64,000 bases of DNA from Tepidimonas alkaliphilus (lineage in GTDB: Bacteria; Pseudomonadota; Gammaproteobacteria; Burkholderiales; Burkholderiaceae_C), in NCBI RefSeq assembly GCF_007556595.1, contig NZ_VJNB01000010.1:30920-94919 (forward strand). The letters are read 5' to 3'. The notes beneath the pieces were generated by a model, which worked only from the letters and a program-made list of their open reading frames with translations, was not told where the DNA came from and ran no database searches. Positions 54,443 to 64,000 of this stretch are shown here, piece by piece. Within the stretch, counting starts at the first letter, position 1. Every line of letters starts with the position of its first letter. A program made the translations under genes and the position numbers.

Positions 54443-55069
54443 GTGTGGGTGCTTGAGCTTGCCCTGAGCCTGCTGGCGCTGGCGGCGGCGCTGTCGGTGC
54501 GGCCATGGCGGCTGCTGCGCGGGCCCTTGCTGTCGCCGACGCTGGCGGCGCTGGTGTTGTTGCCGTGGTTTTGGCTGCTGCCGCAAAAGCTGCCCAGCGG
54601 CATGGCGGTGCAGTTTTCCGGCGCCAGCCTGCTGGTGTTGATGCTGGGCTGGCCGCTGGCCGTGCCGGTGTTGCTGTTGGTGGCGCTGGCCGTCTGGTGG
54701 CTCGGGCAGGCGCCATGGGAAGCCGTGCTGTCGCAGTGGGTGTGGGTCGGGTTGGTGCCAGCGACCTTGGCCTTGCTGATCGGCTGGGCGCTGCGGCGCT
54801 GGCTGCCGCCCAACGTCTTCATCTACACCCTCGGGCGCGGCTTTTTGGGTACGGCGGTGGCGCTGTTTGCAGCGGGCGTCATCCACGAGGGCATTCACCA
54901 CCTGATGGACGGCGTCAGCGTGCATGAAGCGCTGGTGGCGCGCTGGCTGATGGCCTGGGGCGATGCCTTTCTGACTGGTTTGTTCGCCGCGGTGTTCGTG
55001 GCGTTTGCCCCGCAGTGGCTGGCCACCTGGTCCGACGAGCGCTACCTGCGCCCGCCGCCGAAGGCGTGA
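54443..55069 (+). CDS. Integral membrane protein, CbiM/energy-coupling-factor-permease-like
   Basis: A 208-residue inner-membrane protein with six or so helices (LELALSLLALAAALSV, LSPTLAALVLLPWFWLL, ASLLVLMLGWPLAVPVLLLVALAVWWLG, VGLVPATLALLIGWALRRWLP and GRGFLGTAVALFAAGVIHEGIHHLMDG). The GASLLVLMLGWPLA and FIYTLGRGFLGTA segments resemble proteins annotated as energy-coupling factor permeases. No cobalt or nickel ATPase or S-component is nearby. A metal-uptake role is only suggested. The GTG start is chosen because no ATG precedes the first helix. Confidence 0.6.
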   Translation: MWVLELALSLLALAAALSVRPWRLLRGPLLSPTLAALVLLPWFWLLPQKLPSGMAVQFSGASLLVLMLGWPLAVPVLLLVALAVWWLGQAPWEAVLSQWVWVGLVPATLALLIGWALRRWLPPNVFIYTLGRGFLGTAVALFAAGVIHEGIHHLMDGVSVHEALVARWLMAWGDAFLTGLFAAVFVAFAPQWLATWSDERYLRPPPKA

Positions 55070-55103
55070 TGCGGCTGCGCGTGCGCGGGCGACGTCCGGC
55101 CCC

Positions 55104-55109
55104 TACAAT
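55104..55109 (+). promoter_or_regulatory. -10-like hexamer before the MntA-like gene
   Basis: TACAAT ends 7 bases before the ATG at 55117 and includes the alternative ATG at 55108. No Shine-Dalgarno sequence is present. Confidence 0.4.
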
Positions 55110-55116
55110 GGCCCGC

Positions 55117-55437
55117 ATGAATGCCAAGGTTGGCTGGGACGGTCTCGATCCGCGCGATCGGGCTGTCATCCTCGGATTGCTGATGCCGGTGGCGCGCCGC
55201 CACGGGGCGCAAGTGCGCCTGTTCGGCTCGCGGGCGCGCGGGGACGCGCGCCCGCAGTCGGATATCGACCTCGCCCTGTGCGCGGGGAGTCCGTTGCCGG
55301 CGGATGAGCTGGCCGCCCTGCGCGAGGCGCTGGAAGCCTCCAGCGTTCCGTTCCGCATCGATTTGGTGGACCATGCGCGTGCCGGCCCGGCGCTGCGGCA
55401 GGCGATCGAGCGCGAGGGCGTCCCATGGACCGGCTGA
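55117..55437 (+). CDS. mntA: MntA-like minimal nucleotidyltransferase of a HEPN/MNT module
   Basis: A 106-residue minimal nucleotidyltransferase. The GSx10DxD motif is intact: G37-S38, then ten residues to D49-I-D51 (GSRARGDARPQSDIDLALC). In characterised MntA/HepT pairs this antitoxin AMPylates a Tyr of the HEPN toxin, blocking its RNase activity. The protein ends ALRQAIEREGVPWTG. The first ATG at 55108 lies in the -10-like hexamer, so 55117 is used. It overlaps the hepT-like gene by 13 bases; the pair is co-expressed. Confidence 0.85.
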   Translation: MNAKVGWDGLDPRDRAVILGLLMPVARRHGAQVRLFGSRARGDARPQSDIDLALCAGSPLPADELAALREALEASSVPFRIDLVDHARAGPALRQAIEREGVPWTG

Positions 55438-55829
55438 CGCGGCGGCTGGAGGTCGCCGACCGGGCCCTGGCGACGCTGGAGGAGTTGGCCGCCGAGCCGT
55501 TCTCGCCGCTCCTGCGGGACGCCTCCATCCAGCGTTTCGAATACACCTTCGAGGCGGTCTGGAAGGCGGCGCAGGCCGTGCTGCAGCAGCATTTCGGTGT
55601 CGAGCTGGCTTCGCCGAAGCCGGTGGTGCGGGCCTGCTTCGAAAACGGCCTGCTGACCGAGGAGGAGGCGCGGCAGGCGCTGGCCATGGTGGATCATCGC
55701 AACCTGACGGCGCACACCTACGACGAGGCGCTGGCCGAGGCCATCTTCGCCGCGCTGCCCGGCTATCGCGTCTTGCTGCGGCGCTGGCTGCAGCGGCTGG
55801 CGCAGGCCGGCGCTCCATCCCGCTCGTAG
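55425..55829 (+). CDS. hepT: HepT-like / nucleotidyltransferase substrate-binding HEPN protein
   Basis: A 134-residue helical protein of the HI0074/HEPN type that pairs with the nucleotidyltransferase upstream. The toxin motif Rx4HxY is present as R92-N93-L-T-A-H97-T-Y99. In HepT this is the RNase site and the Tyr is the target of MntA AMPylation. The helical body (YTFEAVWKAAQAVLQQHFG and VRACFENGLLTEEEARQALAMVDHRN) matches PF08780. Whether it acts as a toxin here is inference. Its 3' end overlaps the convergent dihydrofolate reductase gene by 67 bases. Confidence 0.83.
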   Translation: MDRLTRRLEVADRALATLEELAAEPFSPLLRDASIQRFEYTFEAVWKAAQAVLQQHFGVELASPKPVVRACFENGLLTEEEARQALAMVDHRNLTAHTYDEALAEAIFAALPGYRVLLRRWLQRLAQAGAPSRS

Positions 55830-56347
55830 GTCACGAAGGCAAACGGCAGCCCGTCGGCGCTGACGTGTGGCTCGCGCGCCGTCTCGCGCCAGTCGGGGCC
55901 CAGCGTCGGGGCGAAGGCGTCGCCGTCGAAGGCGCGCGCAATCTCGGTGACGATGGCGCGGCGCGCCAGCGGCTCGGCCTGGGCATAGACCTGCGCGCCG
56001 CCGATCACCCACACCTCGGCGGGCGGCTGCCCGTCCGGCCCGCGCAGCGTGCGGCAGTGCGCCAGCGCCGCCTCGAGGCTTTCCACCGGCGCCGCGCCGG
56101 CGGCGGCCAGCTCCGCCGCGCGCGCCGCGTCGCGCGTCAGCACCAGGTTGACGCGTCCAGGCAGCGGGCGAAAGCGCGGCGGCAGCGACGTCCACGTCGT
56201 GCGCCCCATGATGACCGGGCAGCCGTGCGTGAGGCGGCGGAAGTGCGCCAGATCCTCCGGCAGATACCACGGCAGAGCAGGGCGGCCGTCACGGATGCAG
56301 CCGATGACGCCGTTGGCGGCGCGGGCCAGAATCAGATTGAGGCGCAT
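55763..56347 (-). CDS. folA: Dihydrofolate reductase
   Basis: A 194-residue enzyme that regenerates tetrahydrofolate with NADPH. The N-terminus MRLNLILARAANGVIGCIRDGRPALPWYLPEDLAHFRRLTHG includes the Met20 loop and the acidic residue at the substrate site. MGRTTWTSLP and VWVIGGAQVYAQA are the cofactor loops. The C-terminus extends about 20 residues (ASRCSQRRSKTR) beyond typical enzymes because the frame runs into the hepT-like gene. CATAAT lies 7 bases before the ATG at 56347. Confidence 0.94.
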   Translation of the reverse strand: MRLNLILARAANGVIGCIRDGRPALPWYLPEDLAHFRRLTHGCPVIMGRTTWTSLPPRFRPLPGRVNLVLTRDAARAAELAAAGAAPVESLEAALAHCRTLRGPDGQPPAEVWVIGGAQVYAQAEPLARRAIVTEIARAFDGDAFAPTLGPDWRETAREPHVSADGLPFAFVTYERDGAPACASRCSQRRSKTR

Positions 56348-56354
56348 GGAAGGC

Positions 56355-56360
56355 ATTATG
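56355..56360 (-). promoter_or_regulatory. -10-like hexamer before folA
   Basis: CATAAT on the minus strand ends 7 bases before the folA ATG and no Shine-Dalgarno sequence is present, as in several other genes here. Confidence 0.4.
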
Positions 56361-56520
56361 CGGGCGCGCCAGCAGGCGGCAGGTGGCGGGCCGTGGCTGC
56401 GGTGTGGCGCGCGGCTCGGTCGTGCCGCGGCGGCAGACCGCCCGCCGCGCCGTCGCGAAGGCCCCGACGGCGCGCGTGGCCTCGTAGAATGAAGGGCTTG
56501 CTCCACGCTTTCCGACCGAC

Positions 56521-59165
<2,645 letters not shown>

Positions 59166-59178
<13 letters not shown>

Positions 59179-60122
59179 CCGGTGTCCCCGGGCGGCGCCG
59201 GGGCGGGTGAAGCCGGCGTCGTCGCGGGCGGCTGCGGCGGCTGCGCGCGCATGTGCTCGACGAAGCGCCGCGCCGCCAGCGACAGGCGGCGGTCGCGCCG
59301 CCACACCAGCATCCACTGCCGCTGGATCGGCGTGCCGGCCATCGGCACGATCACCACGCCGTCGCGCGCCGGGTCGTCGGCCAGCGCGTGGCGCGACAGG
59401 AACGCCACCCCGAGCCCCGCGGCCACGGCGTGCTTGATGGCCTCGTTGCTGCCGAGCGTGGCGCGGATCTGCGGCTGGCGTCCCTGCGCGCGCAGCCACG
59501 CCTCGGTGGCCAGCCGGGTGCCGGAGCCCGGCTCGCGCAGCAGCAGCGGCGCGCCGTCCAGCATCCGCCGCGGCACGCGCGCCAGCCGCGTCCACGGGTG
59601 ATCGAGCGGCGCGATCAGCACCAGCGGGTTGTCCATCAGCGGCACGCCTTCCAGCGGCGGCTGCTCCGGCGGCATCATCATCACCGCCAGCTCGATGGCC
59701 TCCTCGCGCAGGCGGCGCACCACGGCGTCGCGGTTGTCCACGGCCAGCTCGATGTCGATGCCCGGGTGCTCGGTGGTGTAGCGGTGCAGCCACTGGGCGA
59801 TGAAGTACTCGGTGGTGGTGACGCCGGCGATGCGCAGCACGCCGCGCTCCAGCCCGTGCAGCGCCTGCAGCTCGTCCTCGAAGCGCTGCCAGCGCGCGAA
59901 CATGTCCAGCGCCGCCGCGCGCAGCAGCTGCGCCGCCTCGGTCGGGCGGATGCCGCGGCCGGCCGGCTCCACCAGCACCGCGTCCAGCGCCTGCTGCAGC
60001 TCGTGGATCTGGGCCGAGACGGTCGGCTGCGTCAGGTGCAGCTCCTGCGCCGCGCGCGTGATCGAGCCGAGCCGCACCACCGCCTCCAGCGTGCGCAGCT
60101 GGTGGAAGGTGGTGCGCGGCAT
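59166..60122 (-). CDS. LysR-family transcriptional regulator (CbbR-like)
   Basis: A 318-residue LTTR. The N-terminal helix-turn-helix ([38 protein letters not shown]) is typical, and the C-terminal periplasmic-binding-like domain recognises an effector. The HTH resembles CbbR proteins, but no cbb genes are present, so the target is unknown. Start choice is open: MPRTTF at 60122 is used, with an ATG at 60131 in the same frame. A Pro/Ala tail of about 25 residues ends the protein. It lies divergent to nothing; the next gene upstream is on the same strand. Confidence 0.87.
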
Positions 60123-60182
60123 CGACGTCATCAAGACCGAAAACCTCTGCACCTTCGACGGCGAGCGCGGCTACGCGCTGGG

Positions 60183-61142
60183 TCATGAGCAGTGAGTCGG
60201 CGGGGCCAGCGCGCGCCGGCTCTCGAAGCGGCGCCGCTGGCCGGTGACGGGGTCGTCAAAGGCCATGGCGCGCGCCAGCAGGCGCAGCGGCTCGGCGTGG
60301 TCGTCGGACTCGTGCGGGCCGCGGCGCACCTCGGGGTAGAACGGGTCGCCCAAGATCGGTGCGCCCAGCGCCGCCATGTGCACGCGCAGCTGGTGGCGCT
60401 TGCCGGTGACGGGGCGCAGCCGCCAGCGCGCCCAGCGACCCTCGGGGCCGAGCCGCTCGATCGGCTCGATCCAGGTCTCGCTGTTGGGCGGCAGGACCTC
60501 GGCGGGACTGGCCTCGCGCATGCGGAAGAAGGCGGCCTCGTCCTCGCGCAGGTGGCTCACGCGCCGCTGCGGCCACGGCAGGTCGCCGCGCCACGGCGCG
60601 ATCGCCTCGTATTCCTTGTCGATGCGGCGCTCGCGGAACAGCCGCTGGTAAGCGTCGCGGTCGGCGGCCCTGACGCTGAACAGCACCAGCCCGGCGGTAT
60701 CGCGGTCGATGCGGTGCAGCGGGCTGAGCTCGGGCAGGTCGAGCATCGCCTTCAGCCGCACCAGCAGCGTCTCGCGCACGTAGCGCCCGCCGGGCGTGAC
60801 CGGCAGAAAGTGCGGCTTGTCCACCACCAGCAGGTGCGCGTCGCGGAAGAGGATCTCGGCCTCGAACGGGATGGGCGTCTCCTGCGCCACCTCGCGCCAG
60901 TAATAAATGCGCTGGCCGTGCAGGTAGGGCGTGCGCTCATGCAGCGGCTGCCCGCGCTCATCCAGCACCTCGCCGCGTTGCAAGCGTGCGCGCCAGACCT
61001 CGCGCGGTACATGCGGCATGCGCTCAGCCAGGCAGTCCAGCAGCGTTGGCCAGGGGCAGTGGCGCAGCCGTGGCAGCGCCAGGCAGCTGGGGCTGACGCC
61101 GTGGCGTAGCGCGATTGAAGCGGGGCGCGGCGGGCGGGCCAT
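60183..61142 (-). CDS. RluA-family pseudouridine synthase
   Basis: A 319-residue rRNA/tRNA pseudouridine synthase. The catalytic Asp lies in PLHRIDRDTAGLVLFS near residue 145, and the downstream GKRHQLRVHMAALGAPILGDPFYPE is the usual RluA signature. The N-terminus contains an S4-like segment (VWRARLQRGEVLDERGQPLHERTPYLHGQRIYY). The RNA target cannot be assigned. The ATG at 61142 overlaps the ribD stop by one base (TGATG), so it is coupled to ribD. Confidence 0.9.
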   Translation of the reverse strand: MARPPRPASIALRHGVSPSCLALPRLRHCPWPTLLDCLAERMPHVPREVWRARLQRGEVLDERGQPLHERTPYLHGQRIYYWREVAQETPIPFEAEILFRDAHLLVVDKPHFLPVTPGGRYVRETLLVRLKAMLDLPELSPLHRIDRDTAGLVLFSVRAADRDAYQRLFRERRIDKEYEAIAPWRGDLPWPQRRVSHLREDEAAFFRMREASPAEVLPPNSETWIEPIERLGPEGRWARWRLRPVTGKRHQLRVHMAALGAPILGDPFYPEVRRGPHESDDHAEPLRLLARAMAFDDPVTGQRRRFESRRALAPPTHCS

Positions 61143-62296
61143 CAGGTCGTCCAAGGCTCGCGCCCCGGCACGCGCGCCAGCAGCCGCAGGTCGTCGCCGA
61201 TTGGGGCCACATCCACGTAGCGCAGCCGCACGCCGTCGTCCAGCTGCGCCAATGGCGGCAGCGCCGCCAGCGGCTCGCCCGGGCCGAGCAGCCGTGGCGC
61301 CAGGTACAGCAGCAGCTCATCCACCAGCCCGGCGCGCCACCACGAGGCGTTGAGCTTGGAGCCAGCCTCGAGGTGCAGCTCGTTGACCTCGCGCGCGGCC
61401 AGGTCCGCCAGCACCGCCGCCAGATCGACCTTCGGCGCGCCGCCCGGCGTCTTCGGCGGGCCGGGCAAGTCCACGATCGTCACGCCCTGCGCTTGCAGCA
61501 CAGCGCGCCGGGCCTGCGCCGCCGCGCGCGCGGCCTCGTCCTGCGCGGTGTAGAGCAGCACGGCGCCGGGCGGCTGCAGGATGCGCGCCGCCGGGTCGAT
61601 CTCCAGCGCCGAATCCAGCACCGCGCGCAGCGGCTGGCGCGCGGTCGGCACCAGCCGTACGTCCAGCCGCGGGTTGTCGGCGCGCACGGTGCCGATGCCG
61701 GTCAGCAGCGCGCCGGCGCGGCGTCGCCAGGCGTGGCCATCGGCGCGTGCGGCGGCGCCGGTGATCCACTGGCTCGTGCCGTTGGCCAGCGCCGTGGCGC
61801 CGTCCAGCGACGCCGCCACCTTCATCCGCACCCATGGGCGGCCGCGCACCATGCGGCTCCAGAAGCCGATGTTGAGCTCGCGCGTGGCCACCGCCGCCGG
61901 GTGGTCGGGGCTGAGCACGTCCACCCGTATGCCGGCGGCGCGCAGGCGCTGCACGCCCCGGCCCGCCACACGCGGGTTGGGGTCGATGGCGGCCACCACC
62001 ACGCGCGCCACGCCCGCGGCCACCAGCGCGTCGCAGCACGGCGGGGTGCGGCCGTGGTGGCTGCACGGCTCCAGCGTCACCCAGGCGGTGGCGCCGTGCA
62101 CGTCGGCGCCGGCGGCCTGCGCGGCGCGCAGCGCCATCACCTCGGCGTGCGGCCCGCCGGCCTCCTGCGTGTGGCCGTCGAAGGCGCGCCCGTCCGCCAG
62201 CACCAGCCGGCAGGCCACGCGCGGGTTGGGGTCGGACAGGCCCACCGCGCGCTGCGCCAGCGCGTGCAGCTCAGCCCACAGCGCGGCCTCATTCAT
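61142..62296 (-). CDS. ribD: Bifunctional riboflavin deaminase/reductase RibD
   Basis: A 384-residue enzyme that deaminates and then reduces the GTP-derived pyrimidine in riboflavin synthesis. The N-terminal deaminase has [14 protein letters not shown] and the zinc motif [15 protein letters not shown]. The C-terminal reductase domain has [23 protein letters not shown] and [15 protein letters not shown]. It overlaps trmB by 8 bases and the pseudouridine synthase by one base. Confidence 0.95.
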   Translation of the reverse strand: MNEAALWAELHALAQRAVGLSDPNPRVACRLVLADGRAFDGHTQEAGGPHAEVMALRAAQAAGADVHGATAWVTLEPCSHHGRTPPCCDALVAAGVARVVVAAIDPNPRVAGRGVQRLRAAGIRVDVLSPDHPAAVATRELNIGFWSRMVRGRPWVRMKVAASLDGATALANGTSQWITGAAARADGHAWRRRAGALLTGIGTVRADNPRLDVRLVPTARQPLRAVLDSALEIDPAARILQPPGAVLLYTAQDEAARAAAQARRAVLQAQGVTIVDLPGPPKTPGGAPKVDLAAVLADLAAREVNELHLEAGSKLNASWWRAGLVDELLLYLAPRLLGPGEPLAALPPLAQLDDGVRLRYVDVAPIGDDLRLLARVPGREPWTT

Positions 62297-63032
62297 CGCG
62301 GCGGCGGAAGATCAGGTCCCACACCCCGTGGCCGAGCCGCAGGCCGCGCTGCTCGAACTTGGTCGGGGGCCGGTAGCCGGGCCGCGGCGCGTAGCCGCCG
62401 AGCGTCGGGTCGGAGCTGGCATTGGCCAACTTTGGCTCGGCCGACAGCACCTCCAGCATCTGCTCGGCGTAGGGTTGCCAGTCGGTGGCGCAGTGCACGT
62501 AGCCGCCGGGCTTGAGGCGGCTCGTCAGCAGCGCGACGAACGGCGGCTGGATCAGGCGGCGCTTGTGGTGGCGCTTTTTGTGCCACGGGTCGGGGAAGAA
62601 GATGTGCACCCCGTCGAGCTGCTGCGGCGCGATCATGTGCTGCAACACTTCCACCGCGTCGTGCTGCACGATGCGCACGTTGGTCAGCGCAAGCTCCCCG
62701 ATGCGCTTGAGCAGCGCGCCGACGCCGGGCTCGTGCACCTCGCAGCCGAGGAAGTCCTCGTCTGGGCGGCTGCGCGCGATCTGCGCCGTGGCCTCGCCCA
62801 TGCCAAAGCCGATTTCCAGGATCAGCGGCGCGCGGCGGCCAAAGACGGCCTGCGGATCCAAGGGGTGCGGGCGGTAGGGCAGCACGAAGCGCGGCCCGAG
62901 CTCCACCAAGGCGCGGGCCTGCGCGCGCGTGGTGCGGCCCGCGCGGCGCACGAAGCTGCGCACGGTTTTCGGGTGGGCAATGCCGGGCGACGCCGTTGCA
63001 GCTTCAGGGGCGGGTAGCGTTGGTTCGGTCAC
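62289..63032 (-). CDS. trmB: tRNA (guanine-N7)-methyltransferase TrmB
   Basis: A 247-residue tRNA m7G46 methyltransferase. SAM motif [15 protein letters not shown] and the [14 protein letters not shown] segment are diagnostic. The GTG at 63032 overlaps the gluQ stop as GTGA and gives a Pro/Ala N-terminus. TACAAT lies 7 bases upstream, inside the gluQ 3' end; an internal promoter is possible but unproven. An alternative ATG start would add 26 residues. Confidence 0.94.
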   Translation of the reverse strand: MTEPTLPAPEAATASPGIAHPKTVRSFVRRAGRTTRAQARALVELGPRFVLPYRPHPLDPQAVFGRRAPLILEIGFGMGEATAQIARSRPDEDFLGCEVHEPGVGALLKRIGELALTNVRIVQHDAVEVLQHMIAPQQLDGVHIFFPDPWHKKRHHKRRLIQPPFVALLTSRLKPGGYVHCATDWQPYAEQMLEVLSAEPKLANASSDPTLGGYAPRPGYRPPTKFEQRGLRLGHGVWDLIFRRRDE

Positions 63033-64000
63033 GAGCCTGATTGTAGAGACGGGCTGCCTGCATCCCGCGCGCCGGGTTGCGACCAGCGCAGGCGCCACGG
63101 CTTGACCCATCCCTGCAGCGCTTCATGCAGCCCGCCAGAGGGCGGCGGCAGCCCCAGCACCGCGGCGGCTGCGGCCAGCGCCGCCAGCGGGTCGCGCAGG
63201 TCCAGCGGCTGTGCGCCGTTCTGCTTGGAGAGCTTTTCGCCATTGGCGCCGCGCACCAGCGGCGTGTGCAGGTGGCGCGGCGTCGGCAGGCCCAGCGCCC
63301 GTTGCAGGACGATCTGGCGCGGCGTGTTGTCGGCCAGGTCCTCGCCGCGCACGACGTCGCTGATGCCCTGCGCCGCGTCGTCCACCACCACGGCGAGCTG
63401 ATAGGCCCACAGTCCGTCGGCGCGCTTGAGCACGAAGTCGCCGACCTCGGCCTCCACATCCTGCGCTTGCGGCCCGAGGCGCCGGTCGTGCCACGCCAGC
63501 GGCACCGGCAGGCCGAGCTCGGCGATGACGCGCCCGACGTGCAGCCGCCAGGCGCGCGGCGCGCGCCCGCGCAGGCCGCCACGCTCGGGGCGGCAGGTGC
63601 CGGGGTACGGCAGCACGGCGTGGCGCTGGCGCCGCACGCCGCGCACGGCCCAGGCGGCCTCGATGGCTTGGCGCGTGCAGGCGCATGGGTAGGCCCAGCC
63701 GCGCGCCACCAGCTGTTGCAGCGCCGCCTCGTAGAGCGCGCCGCGCCGCGACTGCCACTCGACCGGCTCGTCCGGCTCCAGCCCGCAGGCCGCCAGCTGC
63801 GCCAGAATGGCCTCGCCCGCGCCCGGCACGCAGCGCGGCGCATCGACGTCCTCCAGGCGCACCAGCCATGCGCCGCCGTGCGCGCGCGCGTCCAGCCAGC
63901 TGGCCAGCGCCGCCACCAGCGAGCCGGCGTGCAGCAGCCCGGTCGGCGACGGCGCGAAGCGCCCGCGGTAGCGCGGGCCGGCCGGGCTGCTGCACGCCGG
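63029..64000 (-). CDS. gluQ: Glutamyl-Q tRNA(Asp) synthetase, N-terminus cut by the window edge
   Basis: The frame is open to the window end; 323 residues are visible. It charges queuosine in tRNA-Asp with glutamate. [25 protein letters not shown] is the HIGH-like N-terminal motif, and the zinc-ligand segment [10 protein letters not shown] follows. The KLSKS-like motif is KLSKQNGA. The protein lacks the anticodon-binding domain of glutamyl-tRNA synthetase, which marks it as GluQ. It is first in a chain with trmB, ribD and the pseudouridine synthase, all overlapping by 1-8 bases. Confidence 0.93.
   Translation of the reverse strand, partial: PACSSPAGPRYRGRFAPSPTGLLHAGSLVAALASWLDARAHGGAWLVRLEDVDAPRCVPGAGEAILAQLAACGLEPDEPVEWQSRRGALYEAALQQLVARGWAYPCACTRQAIEAAWAVRGVRRQRHAVLPYPGTCRPERGGLRGRAPRAWRLHVGRVIAELGLPVPLAWHDRRLGPQAQDVEAEVGDFVLKRADGLWAYQLAVVVDDAAQGISDVVRGEDLADNTPRQIVLQRALGLPTPRHLHTPLVRGANGEKLSKQNGAQPLDLRDPLAALAAAAAVLGLPPPSGGLHEALQGWVKPWRLRWSQPGARDAGSPSLQSGS

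Overview
The window is a GC-rich, densely packed stretch of bacterial chromosome with no insertion sequence, phage gene, CRISPR array, rRNA or tRNA that I can recognise. Gene content points to a betaproteobacterium of the order Burkholderiales, most like Comamonadaceae and relatives: an orphan Bug-type substrate receptor, a PP0621-family protein next to pilSR and a CcsA-like gene beside ffh, a complete gsp locus, a two-ATP-cone NrdA, a histone-H1-like protein and Coq7. The genus cannot be fixed from this window. No gene-free stretch exceeds about 235 bases (31807-32041, with only a -10-like hexamer before tatD).

Layout. 1-3975 (+): 3' part of accC, prmA, a DUF3426 zinc-finger membrane protein and a PfkB kinase. 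4043-9270 (-): class Ia ribonucleotide reductase nrdA-nrdB followed by a histone-H1-like gene, under a pair of NrdR boxes. 9370-20820: type II secretion locus, gspG-H-I-J-K-L-M-N-D-E-F plus ampD on the minus strand and gspC divergent, with the two -10 elements interleaved. 20880-23858: ilvA, a putative small RNA upstream of it, an OsmC-family gene and coq7. 23882-27851 (-): a four-gene copper-handling operon (Cys/His-rich secreted protein, TolC-like protein, multicopper oxidase, DUF411-CusF fusion). 28035-31806: acuI/yhdH, a DUF2189 membrane protein with an FNR-type box, a 2OG-Fe dioxygenase and a Bug receptor. 32042-35402 (+): tatD, a DNA glycosylase, a spermidine-synthase-like gene, an EamA transporter remnant and an atypical SDR. 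35430-39151: a CsgG-like lipoprotein, an EamA permease, a quinone oxidoreductase and a small secreted unknown. 39232-48804: ribF-ileS-lspA, an HNH nuclease, purN, prfC-yqaA and an RsmB-type methyltransferase. 48838-55069: ccsA-PP0621-pilS-pilR, ffh and a CbiM-like membrane protein. 55117-56347: a MntA/HepT-type module convergent with dihydrofolate reductase. 56521-64000: alaS, a LysR regulator, and gluQ-trmB-ribD-pseudouridine synthase.

How the genes work together. Most are housekeeping genes in short, translationally coupled operons with frequent ATGA or GTGA overlaps. The accessory parts are the copper operon, the MntA/HepT pair, the CsgG-like lipoprotein and the decayed EamA gene. Two non-coding features stand out. 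One is a compact promoter-hairpin-terminator unit at about 22510-22612 that looks like a small RNA gene. The other is a recurring layout, at about 17 genes, of a TANNNT-like hexamer 6-10 bases before the start codon with little or no Shine-Dalgarno sequence, which suggests many leaderless or near-leaderless mRNAs.
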